64,000 bases of DNA, from the NCBI RefSeq assembly GCF_020740535.1, contig NZ_CP082362.1:7189501-7253500 (forward strand), read 5' to 3'. The position numbers and the translations under genes were made by a program. The stretch's first letter is position 1. Each line of letters opens with the position of its first letter. The notes below the pieces were generated by a model. That model searched no databases and was not told where the DNA came from. It saw nothing but the letters and a program-made list of their open reading frames with translations. Shown here in pieces: positions 55,213 through 63,997 of the stretch. The stretch is from Streptomyces profundus (lineage in GTDB: Bacteria; Actinomycetota; Actinomycetes; Streptomycetales; Streptomycetaceae).

Positions 55213-56451
55213 GTGCCCGTCATAGAAGCGACAGGCCTGACCAAGATTTTCGGCCGTAAGCCACGGCGTGGTGTGCGCATGCTGGCTGAGGGCGCCGACC
55301 GCGATCAGCTGCGCCGGGAGGGGTTGACCGCAGCGGTCATCGACGCCACGTTCAACGTTCAGCCCGGCGAGATCTTCGTCGTCATGGGCCTGTCAGGCTC
55401 TGGCAAGTCGACCCTGATCCGCATGATCAACGGTCTGCTGGAGCCGACGGACGGCACCCTGCGGATCGACGGCGAGGATGTCACCCATCTCTCCCCGGCC
55501 GGACTGCGGGAGGTGCGGCGCAACAAGGTGAGCATGGTGTTCCAGCACTTCGCCCTGCTGCCGCACCGCACCGTGGGCGAGAACGCCGCCTACGCCCTCC
55601 AGCTGCGCGGGGTGAACAAGGCCGACCGGCAGAAGACCGCCGATGAGGCCCTCGCCATGGTGGGGCTCAAGGGCTGGGGCGGCTATATGCCCTCCGAGCT
55701 GTCCGGCGGCATGCGCCAGCGGGTCGGTCTCGCCCGCGCCCTGGCCGCCGGCACCGACATCATGCTCATGGACGAGGCGTTCAGCGCGCTCGACCCGTTG
55801 ATCCGCAAGGAGATGCAGGACCAGCTGCTCGAACTGCAGTCCGAGCTCGGCAAGACGATCCTGTTCATCACCCACGACCTCAACGAGGCCATGCGTCTCG
55901 GCGAGCGGATCGCGATGATGCGCGACGGGCGGATCGTCCAGGTCGGCAGCGCCGAGGAGATCCTCAACGAGCCGGCCAACGACTACGTCTCCCAGTTCGT
56001 GGCCGACGTGGACCGGACCCGGGTGCTCACCGCGGGCGTGGTGATGGAGCGGCCGGTCGCCGTGGTCAAGCCCAACACCGGCCCCAAGGCCGCACACCGC
56101 CTGATGCGCGAGCACCAGACCCAGGCGCTGCTCGTGGTCAGCAACGACCGCCGGGTGCAGGGCGTGGTCTGGGAGGAGGACGTCGCCGACGCCGTGCGCG
56201 CGGGCTCGGAGACCCTGCCGCTCCAGCGGGACGGAGTCGCCCGGGTCAGCCCCGACGACTTCCTCGCCGACCTGTTCCAGCACGCGGCGGCCAACCGCGC
56301 GCCGCTGGCCGTGGTGAACGAGGCCGGTGCGCTGGTGGGCATCATCCCCCGGGTGACCCTGCTCAGCGCGTTGACGCCGCCCAGTTCGGAGGAGCCGGGC
56401 GACAACGGTGCCGGACCCGTCCTTGAGACCACCACCGGAGGCACCCGATGA
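55213..56451 (+). CDS. proV: glycine betaine/proline ABC transporter ATP-binding protein
   Basis: 412 residues from GTG 55213 (AGGAG upstream). It has the long ProV-type insertion before Walker A (GLSGSGKST near 58-66), signature LSGGMRQR, Walker B IMLMDEAF and the H-loop FITHDLNEA. Two CBS domains in the C-terminus (about 275-395) sense ionic strength in the OpuA/ProU family. Overlaps the permease gene by ATGA. Role: uptake of compatible solutes under salt stress. Confidence 0.93.
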   Translation: MPVIEATGLTKIFGRKPRRGVRMLAEGADRDQLRREGLTAAVIDATFNVQPGEIFVVMGLSGSGKSTLIRMINGLLEPTDGTLRIDGEDVTHLSPAGLREVRRNKVSMVFQHFALLPHRTVGENAAYALQLRGVNKADRQKTADEALAMVGLKGWGGYMPSELSGGMRQRVGLARALAAGTDIMLMDEAFSALDPLIRKEMQDQLLELQSELGKTILFITHDLNEAMRLGERIAMMRDGRIVQVGSAEEILNEPANDYVSQFVADVDRTRVLTAGVVMERPVAVVKPNTGPKAAHRLMREHQTQALLVVSNDRRVQGVVWEEDVADAVRAGSETLPLQRDGVARVSPDDFLADLFQHAAANRAPLAVVNEAGALVGIIPRVTLLSALTPPSSEEPGDNGAGPVLETTTGGTR

Positions 56452-57374
56452 TGGACACGCTGCCGCATCTGCCCCTCGGGGACCGCGTGGACACCGGCAT
56501 CCGGTGGATCAAGGACAACCTGTCCGTGGTGCTGGACGGCATCAAGGACTCCCTTGAGTTCCTCGTCGAGGGCCTCAGCGACTGGCTGCTCACGCTTCCC
56601 GCGCTGATCGTCGTCATCCTCTTCGCGCTCCTGGCCCTGGGGATCCGGTCGGTCAGGTTCGCCGTGTTCGCGCTGCTGGGCATGGCCCTCATCGTGAGCA
56701 TGGAGCTGTGGGAGCCGGCCATGCAGACCCTCGCGATGGTGCTCATCGCGACCCTCATCGCGGTGGTCATCGCCATCCCGATCGGCATCCTCGCCGCCCG
56801 CAACAACACGGTGAGCGCCATCGTCCGGCCGGTGCTGGACTTCATGCAGACCATGCCGGCGCTGGTGTACCTGGTGCCCGTGGTGATCTTCTTCAGCATC
56901 GGGTACGCCCCCGGTGTGGTGGCCACCATCGTGTTCTCGATGGCCCCGGGCGTCCGGCTCACCGAGCTGGGCATCCGGCAGGTGGACAAGGAGACGGTGG
57001 AGGCGGGGGAGGCCTTCGGCGGCACGCCGTGGCAGATCCTGCGCGGCATCCAGCTGCCGCTGGGGCTGCCGACCATCATGGCCGGCGTCAACCAGGTGAT
57101 CATGCTCGCCCTGTCGATGGCCGTGATGGCCGGCTTCGTGGGCGCCGACGGGCTCGGGAAGATCGTGGTCGAGTCGCTCGCCCGCGTCAATGTCTCGCTC
57201 GGCTTCGAGGCCGGTCTGGCGATCGTGATCCTGGCCATCTTCCTGGACCGGAGCACCGCGGCCATCGGGCAGCCCACCGGGCGCTCGCTCAGCGCCCTGC
57301 TGCGTCGTCGCCGCACGGCGACCCGGCGCGCGGCGGACGAACAGCAGAACTCCCAGGCCGTGACAGCGGCCTGA
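56448..57374 (+). CDS. proW: glycine betaine/proline ABC transporter permease
   Basis: 308 residues. A soluble, partly amphipathic N-terminus (about 1-45) precedes about seven membrane helices. The family stretch RPVLDFMQTMPALVYLVPVV and the EAA loop EAGEAFGGTPWQILR are clear. Homodimeric pore partner of the proV product. Confidence 0.93.
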   Translation: MMDTLPHLPLGDRVDTGIRWIKDNLSVVLDGIKDSLEFLVEGLSDWLLTLPALIVVILFALLALGIRSVRFAVFALLGMALIVSMELWEPAMQTLAMVLIATLIAVVIAIPIGILAARNNTVSAIVRPVLDFMQTMPALVYLVPVVIFFSIGYAPGVVATIVFSMAPGVRLTELGIRQVDKETVEAGEAFGGTPWQILRGIQLPLGLPTIMAGVNQVIMLALSMAVMAGFVGADGLGKIVVESLARVNVSLGFEAGLAIVILAIFLDRSTAAIGQPTGRSLSALLRRRRTATRRAADEQQNSQAVTAA

Positions 57375-57406
57375 CCCTCCCTATTGCCGACAAGAGAAGA
57401 GATCTC

Positions 57407-58339
57407 ATGAGAACCCCCACCTCTCGCCGTCGCCAGCTGGCCGCCGTGGCCGTTGTCACCGCGCTCGGCCTGACCCTGGCCGCCTGTGGCGATTCGGACG
57501 ACGACGACGGCGACAACAACGGCGGTGGCGACGGTGGCTCCGGTGCGGGTGGCACCATCACCCTCGGCTACATCCCGTCCTGGACGGACGGCCTGAGCAC
57601 CGCCTACCTGCTGGAGCACGTCCTTGAGGAGGCCGGCTACACGGTCGAGCACGAGGAGATCAGCGAGGCCGGTGTGCTCTACACCGCGCTCGCCGAGGGC
57701 GATGTCGACATGTTCCCCTCGGCGTGGCCCGAGGTCACCCATGCCTCCTACATGGAGCAGTACGGGGACCGGATCGAGGACATCGGCGCCTACTACGACA
57801 ACGCCATCCTCACCTTCGCCGTGCCGGAGTACAGCGAGATCACCTCGATCGCCGAGCTGCCCGACTACGTGGACCAGCTCGACGGCCGGATCGTGGGCAT
57901 CGAGCCGGGCGCCGGCCTGACCGAGGCCACCCAGGAGAGCGTGTTCCCGACCTACGGCCTGGATGACGCGGGCTTCTCCCTGGCGACGTCCTCCACCTCG
58001 ACGATGCTCACCGAGCTGAGCAACGCGATCGACGGGCAGGAGGAGATCGTCGTCACGCTCTGGCGTCCGTTCTGGGCGAACGCCGAGTACAACGTGCGTG
58101 ACCTGGAGGACCCGGAGGGCGCGCTCGGCGAGGCCGAGGCCCTGCACTTCCTGGGCAAGGACGGCTTCGCCGGGGAGTTCCCCGAGGTCGCCGAGTGGAT
58201 CGAGAGCATCCAGCTCTCCGACGAGGAGTACGGCGCGCTGGAGGACCTCGTGGTCAACCAGCACCCGGACGACCCGGCCGCCGGCGTGGCCGAGTGGCTT
58301 GAGGAGCACCCGGACGTGGTCGGCACACCCGCCAGCTGA
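57407..58339 (+). CDS. proX: glycine betaine/proline ABC transporter substrate-binding lipoprotein
   Basis: 310 residues from ATG 57407. Signal peptide with lipobox LAAC (Cys24), an Asp/Gly-rich linker, then an OpuAC-type fold. Aromatic residues expected to cage the quaternary ammonium are present (GYIPSW, MFPSAWPE, LWRPFWAN). Follows the permease by 32 bp and is followed by a strong hairpin. Confidence 0.93.
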   Translation: MRTPTSRRRQLAAVAVVTALGLTLAACGDSDDDDGDNNGGGDGGSGAGGTITLGYIPSWTDGLSTAYLLEHVLEEAGYTVEHEEISEAGVLYTALAEGDVDMFPSAWPEVTHASYMEQYGDRIEDIGAYYDNAILTFAVPEYSEITSIAELPDYVDQLDGRIVGIEPGAGLTEATQESVFPTYGLDDAGFSLATSSTSTMLTELSNAIDGQEEIVVTLWRPFWANAEYNVRDLEDPEGALGEAEALHFLGKDGFAGEFPEVAEWIESIQLSDEEYGALEDLVVNQHPDDPAAGVAEWLEEHPDVVGTPAS

Positions 58340-58353
58340 CCCACCCACCGCAT

Positions 58354-58388
58354 CGGCCCCCGCCGTCCCGCCAGGACGCCGGGGGCCG
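58354..58388 (+). terminator. hairpin after proX
   Basis: 15-base arms (58354-58368 and 58374-58388) with one mismatch and a 5-nt loop, 15 bp after the proX stop. It sits between convergent proX and the SulP gene. Confidence 0.7.
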
Positions 58389-58481
58389 CCGGTATGTGCG
58401 GCGGGGCAGTGGTGCGCGCGACGCGTCCGGGCGGGTCCGCCTCGGCCGCGTCGCCGCGCGCCGGGCTCCCCGAGGTGCCGC

Positions 58482-60161
58482 TCAACCGCCGGAGCTGTCG
58501 GGCAACAGGCCGGCGCGGCTGAGGTGTTGGCGGGCGGCCTGGATGGCGTCGCGGGTGGTCGGGTACTCGCCCCGCGCCGGCAGCGCTCCGACGGATTCGA
58601 GGACCTGCCGCTGCCGGATCCCCGACATCAGGACGGCGATGCCGCGCCGTTCGAGCTTGTCCACCGCGTCCTTGAGCACCAGCGCGCCGGTGGCGTCCAT
58701 GGTGGTCACCCGGGACATCCGCAGGATGACCACCCGGACGTCGGCGACCTCGCTCAGCTCCAGCAGGAAGCGGTGCGCGGCGGCGAAGAACAACGGGCCG
58801 TCGATGCGGTAGGCGACGATGTGCTCGGCGAGCAGGGCGTGTTCCTCGGCGCTGTGGTCGCCGCGGTCGAGCGGCACCTCGTCCAGCCTGGCCTCGATGG
58901 CCACCGCGCGCAGGGCGAGCACGCCGGCCACGACCAGGCCGATGATCACGGCGGCGACCAGGTCGAGGGCGAGGGTCGCCGCGGCGGTCAGGGTCAGGAC
59001 GACCGCGTCGGCGCGGGTCGCGCGGGCCATGGCCCGCACGGACCCGATCTCGACCATGCGGATCGCGGTGGCCAGCAGCACGCCGGCGAGCGCGGCGAGG
59101 GGAATCCTCGACACGAGTGGCGCGGCGGCGAAGACGATCACGGCGAGGACGGCCGCGTGGGTGAGCGCGGCGAGCCGCGAGGAGGCCCCGGCGCGGACGT
59201 TGACGGCGGTGCGGGCGATGGCGCCGGTGGCGGGCACGCCGCCGAAGAGCGGAACCGCGACATTGGCCAGGCCCTGCCCCAACAGCTCCCGGTCGGGATC
59301 GTGCTTCTGGCCGACCGTCATCCCGTCGGCGACCGAGGCGGACAGCAGCGACTCCAGCGCGGCGAGCGCGGCCACCGCCACGGCCGAGGGCAGCAACGTG
59401 CCGAGGGCGCCCAGGTCCAGGAATCCGAGCGAGGGCGCGGGGAGCCCGGCGGGCAGGTCGCCGATGGGCGCCGCGGCGTCCAGATGGAAGACCTGCGCGA
59501 CGACGGTGGCCGCGATCACGGCGACGATGGAGAACGGGACGGTGGGCCGCCAGCGCGCCCCCGCGAGCATCACCGCGGCCACGCCCACGGCGAGGCCGAC
59601 GGCCGTCCCGTTCGGTGACTTCGCGAACTCCTCGACGGCGCGCCAGGCCACCACGAGGACCTGTTCGCCCTCCGGTGGCTCCACGCCGAGGGCGCTCGGC
59701 ACCTGCTGGAGGGCGATGACGCCGGCGATGCCGAGGGTGAAGCCCTCGATGACGGGCGCGGGAACGTACCGCATGTACTTGCCGGCGCGCGCCGCCGCCA
59801 GCAGCACGAGCATGACGCCGGCGACGAGCCCGACCGTCAGCACGCCACCGGGGCCGTACCGCGCCGCGATCGGGACCAGGACGACGGTCATCGCGCCGGT
59901 CGGCCCCGACACCTGGAGATTGGACCCGCCGAAGACGGCGGCGAGCGCACCCGCCACCACGGCCGTGGCGAGCCCCGCCTCCGCGCCGAGCCCGGAGGAG
60001 ACGCCGAAGCCGAGCGCGAGCGGCAGCGCCACGATGGCGACCGTGAGCCCGGCGATGAGGTCGCGGCGTGGGGAGCGCCCCATCTCCGCGACATCGGAAC
60101 GGGTGGGCATCAGCGAGACGACCCGGCCCACCAGGGACCGGGTGGCGGAGGTGCCGCTCAT
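58482..60161 (-). CDS. SulP-family anion transporter with STAS domain
   Basis: 559 residues. A Sulfate_transp core of about 12-14 helices (about 30-430; AALAAVFGGSNLQVSGPTGA is the family's anion-site segment) and a C-terminal STAS domain (about 445-550, TTMDATGALVLKDAVDKLERRG). Moves sulfate, bicarbonate or other anions across the membrane. Its ATG overlaps the stop of an ArsR-type regulator (ATGA), so expression is tied to that switch. Confidence 0.92.
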   Translation of the reverse strand: MSGTSATRSLVGRVVSLMPTRSDVAEMGRSPRRDLIAGLTVAIVALPLALGFGVSSGLGAEAGLATAVVAGALAAVFGGSNLQVSGPTGAMTVVLVPIAARYGPGGVLTVGLVAGVMLVLLAAARAGKYMRYVPAPVIEGFTLGIAGVIALQQVPSALGVEPPEGEQVLVVAWRAVEEFAKSPNGTAVGLAVGVAAVMLAGARWRPTVPFSIVAVIAATVVAQVFHLDAAAPIGDLPAGLPAPSLGFLDLGALGTLLPSAVAVAALAALESLLSASVADGMTVGQKHDPDRELLGQGLANVAVPLFGGVPATGAIARTAVNVRAGASSRLAALTHAAVLAVIVFAAAPLVSRIPLAALAGVLLATAIRMVEIGSVRAMARATRADAVVLTLTAAATLALDLVAAVIIGLVVAGVLALRAVAIEARLDEVPLDRGDHSAEEHALLAEHIVAYRIDGPLFFAAAHRFLLELSEVADVRVVILRMSRVTTMDATGALVLKDAVDKLERRGIAVLMSGIRQRQVLESVGALPARGEYPTTRDAIQAARQHLSRAGLLPDSSGG

Positions 60162-60499
60162 CCCTCGGCGACCTCGGACTCCCGCAGCTCGGCCAGGAGT
60201 TCGTTCCGGCCCGCGAGCATCTCGGTCAGGATGCGTCGCGCGGCCCGCATGAGGTCGGCGACGTCCCCGCCCGCGAGCGCGTACACGACCGTCGTTCCCT
60301 CACGCCGCGAGGTGACGATGCCGGAGCGCCGCAACACCGCCAGCTGCTGCGACAGCGCCGCCGGTTCCACCTCGATCTCCGCCAGCAGGTCCCGCACCGA
60401 GGTGGGCCCCTCCTGGAGAAGCTCCAGGACCCTGATCCGCACCGGATGTCCGAGCATGCGGAAGAACTCGGCCTTGGCCTGATACAGCGGAACCGACAC
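60158..60499 (-). CDS. ArsR/SmtB-family transcriptional regulator
   Basis: 113 residues from GTG 60499 (AGGAGGGAG upstream). Winged HTH (about 20-90; SVRDLLAEIEVEPAALSQQLAVLR). No Cys-rich metal motif such as ELCVCDL, so the signal is probably not arsenite or cadmium; redox or sulfur signals are possible given the SulP partner. A palindrome lies upstream at 60589-60610. Confidence 0.9.
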   Translation of the reverse strand: MSVPLYQAKAEFFRMLGHPVRIRVLELLQEGPTSVRDLLAEIEVEPAALSQQLAVLRRSGIVTSRREGTTVVYALAGGDVADLMRAARRILTEMLAGRNELLAELRESEVAEG

Positions 60500-60588
60500 G
60501 CGGCTCCCTCCTGACTCTCGCGCCTGAGGCGGACCCCGCCCACGCCAGCCACGCGACAACCGTCGGCGCGGCCCGCTCATCGTCAATG

Positions 60589-60610
60589 AAATTGCAGAAA
60601 TCTGCAACTT
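60589..60610. promoter_or_regulatory. candidate ArsR operator
   Basis: Core TTGCAGA-AA-TCTGCAA (60592-60607) is perfectly symmetric; extended arms reach 10-2-10 with one mismatch. AT-rich island upstream of the ArsR-SulP pair, of the size bound by ArsR/SmtB dimers. Confidence 0.6.
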
Positions 60611-60676
60611 GGCAAGCGGCTACGGCGCCGCCGGCGAGGCGGGGGGTCCGCCCCGCCGGCGGCGCCGGGGCTCTCC

Positions 60677-61519
60677 TCAGGCGTTCAGCACCGAGGTCAG
60701 GGCCGCGCGGGTGGTGGCCAGCGCGGTGGCCGGCTCGTCCCAGAAGACCATGTGTCCCGCGCCCGCCACGCTCACCACCGAGGCCGCCGGGTTGGCCTCG
60801 GCCGCCTCCGCCGCGCCCTCTGCGGTCACCACGGGGCTCTCCGCGCCGTGGATCAGCACGCTCGGCGCGGGCACGGACGGCCAGACGGCGAAGAAGTCCT
60901 CGCCCTCGAACCCCGCGTGCGTCCCGGCCACCGCCGCCTCAGCGCAGCTCGCCAGCCACCGGGCGCGCAGCCCCAACTCCCGCTCCGGCCAGCGCGGCCA
61001 GAACCTGGCGACCTCGGCCGCCGTGGTGCCGCGCCGAGCCTCCGCCAGCTGCTCCAGGAACGCCGGCAGCGTCGTGGGGTAGGGGCCCCGACCCGGGCCG
61101 CTCATCGGGGGGTCGACGAGCACGCTGCCGCGCACCGCGCCCCGGGCCGCCGCCACCGCCGCGATCCGCGCCCCCATGGAGTGCCCGAGAAGCACCGGGC
61201 GCTCAAGGCCGAGCCCGGCCACCACGGCCGCCACATCGTCCGCGAACGCGTCGAGGGTGGCGGGCCCGTCGTCCGACAGGCCGCGCCCCCGGACGTCCAG
61301 CACCACCGGCCGCGCCAGGTCGGTCAGTTCGCGGGCGACGAAGTCCATGCCGACGGCCGGGGTCGTGATACCGGGGATCACCAGCAGCGGCGGCAGGTTC
61401 GCGCCGCCGTAGTCGAGCACGTGCAGCCGCAGCGATCCGGCGGACACCCAGCGGCTGGTGGCCGGCACATCGGCGAGGTCGGCCAGGGCCCGCTGGCCCA
61501 GCCTCCGTTCATCCGTCAC
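60677..61519 (-). CDS. nicD: alpha/beta hydrolase, probable N-formylmaleamate deformylase
   Basis: 280 residues. Nucleophile Ser114 in LLGHSMGA, with the C-terminal His in AGAGHMVFWDEP; the VDPPMSGPGRGPYP stretch recalls NicD. Removes formate from N-formylmaleamate to give maleamate. GTG start overlaps the nicF stop (GTGA), making it the last gene of a four-gene operon whose other three members match the maleamate pathway, which is the main support for the specific call. Confidence 0.82.
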   Translation of the reverse strand: MTDERRLGQRALADLADVPATSRWVSAGSLRLHVLDYGGANLPPLLVIPGITTPAVGMDFVARELTDLARPVVLDVRGRGLSDDGPATLDAFADDVAAVVAGLGLERPVLLGHSMGARIAAVAAARGAVRGSVLVDPPMSGPGRGPYPTTLPAFLEQLAEARRGTTAAEVARFWPRWPERELGLRARWLASCAEAAVAGTHAGFEGEDFFAVWPSVPAPSVLIHGAESPVVTAEGAAEAAEANPAASVVSVAGAGHMVFWDEPATALATTRAALTSVLNA

Positions 61520-62181
61520 GACGGCTCCTTCCGCTCACCGAGCGCGGCGACCTGCGCCAGCGCCTCCCGCAGGGGCACCACATCCGCGTACTTCGCCTGG
61601 AGATCGAACAGGGCGGCGTCGTGCGGCCCCCGGGCCCGGTCGCCGACGGCCTCGCGGACGACCAGGGTGTCGAATCCCGCCTGCACCGCGTCCACGGCCG
61701 TGGCCCGGACACAGCCGCTGGTCGTGGCGCCGCAGACGATGACGGAGTCGCAGCCGGCGCCCGCGAGCAGCGCCGCCAGGGAGGTACCGGCGAAGGCCGA
61801 GGCCCCCTTCTTGACGATCAGGTGGTCGCCGTCCCCGACCGGTAGCCGGGGGTCGAGGGCCACCGCCTCGCCGCCCTCGACCAGGGTCCGCATCCCGGGA
61901 GCCTTCCGCAGCCAGGCGACGGCGTCGCCGTCGGCCTCGGCGGCGGTGTAGGCGATCGCCGTGAACACCGTGGTCAGCCCCGCCGCGCGGCCCGCCTCGA
62001 CGAGCCGCGCGCTGGCCTCGACGACGCCGGTGAGATCGCTGCCGGTGGGGAACCCCGGCTCGGTGAAGCCCCGGGTGAGGTCCACGACCACCAGCGCGGG
62101 GCGCCGCCCCCGCGGTACCCGGGCGCCGAAGCCAGCCGTGTCGTAGAGCCGGTCCACCGCCTCCCCGTGCAGCCCGCTCAC
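61516..62181 (-). CDS. nicF: maleamate amidohydrolase (isochorismatase family)
   Basis: 221 residues; triad Asp34 (VVVDLTRGF), Lys124/125 (LIVKKGASAF) and Cys157 (GATTSGCVRA). The GATTSGC wording and the neighbours point to maleamate to maleate plus ammonia rather than nicotinamidase. GTG start overlaps nicE by GTGA. Third isochorismatase-fold enzyme of the window and the only one whose substrate can be named with fair confidence. Confidence 0.86.
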   Translation of the reverse strand: MSGLHGEAVDRLYDTAGFGARVPRGRRPALVVVDLTRGFTEPGFPTGSDLTGVVEASARLVEAGRAAGLTTVFTAIAYTAAEADGDAVAWLRKAPGMRTLVEGGEAVALDPRLPVGDGDHLIVKKGASAFAGTSLAALLAGAGCDSVIVCGATTSGCVRATAVDAVQAGFDTLVVREAVGDRARGPHDAALFDLQAKYADVVPLREALAQVAALGERKEPS

Positions 62182-62954
62182 GGCCGCTCCCCGGAGCGGA
62201 CCGGAGGGCTCCCGGCCAGCAGTCGTCCGGCGCCCGGCACCACCGGCTCAAGACCGAGCCCGGTCAGCACACGGTGGGTGGTCGCGGTGGCCGCCGACAG
62301 GACCGGAAGGCCGAGTTCGTCCTCGACGGGCTGGATCGACGGGAGCGACGGCATCTGCACGCACGCCGAGAGCACCAGGGCGTCGGCCCGCGTCAGATCG
62401 AGTGTCCGCGCGTGGTCGCGCAGCCGCGTCGGATCCAGGCGCGCCACGGCCAGATTGTCCGGCACCTCAAGCGACAGCGAGTCGACCACCTCGACCCCCG
62501 CGTCCTCCAGGTAGGTGATGACGGCCTGGGTCAGCGGCTTGAGATAGGGCGTGATGATCGCGACCCGCCGCGCCCCGAGGGCCTCGATGCCCGACAGGAG
62601 CGCACCGGCACTGGAGACCACGGGGGCCGACGCGCCCTCGTCCCTCAGCACCTCGGATATCGCGTCCTCCGCCACGCAGTGGTACCCGGGCCCCTGCGCC
62701 ATGATGGCGACCAGACAGGCCGTGGTGACGATGTCCGGCCTGGCGTCCGCCAGTTCGGCCGCCGCGCGCCGGGACTGCTCGTTCATCGCGGCCAGCTGCT
62801 CGGGCGTCACCTGCCGCATCCGGGCCCGGGCGGCGTGGTGGACGAAACGCTCGTCCGGCACGACCTCCTCGCGCGCCCGCAGCATCCGGGGCAGCTCCGT
62901 CTCCATGGTCAGGTTCGAACTCGGCACGATCATGCCGATGCGGTAGTCCGTCAT
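62178..62954 (-). CDS. nicE: maleate cis-trans isomerase
   Basis: 258 residues, Asp/Glu racemase fold. The two catalytic cysteines are Cys80 (VTTACLVAIM) and Cys198 (LSACVQMPS), as in characterised maleate isomerases. Turns maleate into fumarate, which enters the TCA cycle. ATG overlaps nicX by ATGA. Confidence 0.9.
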   Translation of the reverse strand: MTDYRIGMIVPSSNLTMETELPRMLRAREEVVPDERFVHHAARARMRQVTPEQLAAMNEQSRRAAAELADARPDIVTTACLVAIMAQGPGYHCVAEDAISEVLRDEGASAPVVSSAGALLSGIEALGARRVAIITPYLKPLTQAVITYLEDAGVEVVDSLSLEVPDNLAVARLDPTRLRDHARTLDLTRADALVLSACVQMPSLPSIQPVEDELGLPVLSAATATTHRVLTGLGLEPVVPGAGRLLAGSPPVRSGERP

Positions 62955-63997
62955 CGCCGGGCCGCCGGACGCATCTCGGGAACGGTCAACTCGCCGGCGT
63001 CCACGATCAGTTCGTCGTCGAGATAGAGGCTGTTGCCGCGCATCGGGATGTCGAAGTGGCAGGCGGTGTCGTTCGGACCGCCCAACTCGTTGTTCGGGCC
63101 GATGGAGAACATCACATTGCCGTAGAAGCTGCGCAGCTCCATGCCCATGCCGCCGCCGAACTGGGTCAGCCCGTGCCAGTGCGCCCGTTCGTCGAGCCCC
63201 CAGCCGACATGGCTCATGCCGTAGCCACGTGGGTCGTCGAAGCTCCGGATATAGGAGCTGAGCAGGTCGGCGTCCAGGCTCGGCTGCCCGTCGAGCCCCC
63301 GGATGTCGCGGATGAAGCCGGCCTCGACGGTCAGCTCGACGGGTGTCGTCACATAGGTGTTGAACGGCAGCAGCACATCGCCGGGGGCCAGCACGATCCG
63401 GCCGTCCACCCCGTCGTCGGCGCCACCGGTGAACACGAACGCGGCGGGCCAGTGGTCCCAGCGTCCCGGCGTGTCCGTGTAGCCGTACTCGCTCAGCGTC
63501 GGGTAGACCCCCAACCGGTAGGTGACATCGGTGCCGTGCGGGCTGGTGATCCGCATGGTCCCCGCCTTGGCCAGCAGCTCCGCGCCGATCGTAACCCGCT
63601 CCCGCAGCTCCGTGGTCGGCAGCAGCCGGGCCAGCAGCGGCGCCGGCTCGACGGCGGTGAGGATCCGGGTGCCGGCCGCCTGGATCTCGAACTGCTCGGC
63701 GGAGAACAGCAGGAAGGTGCAGTCCACCACCATGTCCACGCTCTTGAGCGCCTCCACGGCGTGCCGGTTGCCGGCGAGCCCGGAGTCGCCGACCGCCCAG
63801 CCGCCGGAGGCGCTGGCCGGGGACGGCAGCCGCAGGTGGAACGTCCGGGCGCCGAGCTGTTGCGCGGCCCAGAGGAACGCGTCGGCGTACTCGCCGCGTT
63901 CGGCACCCCGGGTCAGCACGGCCACGGTCTCACCTTCGTGCACGGCGGAGAGGGTCAGCTGCCGTAGGCAGATGTCGTTGAACAGGTTCTGGTCCAT
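62951..63997 (-). CDS. nicX: 2,5-dihydroxypyridine 5,6-dioxygenase
   Basis: 348 residues, full length relative to characterised NicX. Conserved stretches include EYGYTDTPGRWDHWP (about 170-184), MSHVGWGLDERAHW (about 261-274) and ACHFDIPMR (about 312-320). Fe ligands correspond to His263, His314 and Asp316. Opens 2,5-dihydroxypyridine to N-formylmaleamate in nicotinate and 5-hydroxypicolinate degradation. The ATG is three bases from the window edge, so a longer start or the operon promoter may lie outside, as may upper-pathway genes. Confidence 0.92.
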   Translation of the reverse strand: MDQNLFNDICLRQLTLSAVHEGETVAVLTRGAERGEYADAFLWAAQQLGARTFHLRLPSPASASGGWAVGDSGLAGNRHAVEALKSVDMVVDCTFLLFSAEQFEIQAAGTRILTAVEPAPLLARLLPTTELRERVTIGAELLAKAGTMRITSPHGTDVTYRLGVYPTLSEYGYTDTPGRWDHWPAAFVFTGGADDGVDGRIVLAPGDVLLPFNTYVTTPVELTVEAGFIRDIRGLDGQPSLDADLLSSYIRSFDDPRGYGMSHVGWGLDERAHWHGLTQFGGGMGMELRSFYGNVMFSIGPNNELGGPNDTACHFDIPMRGNSLYLDDELIVDAGELTVPEMRPAARR

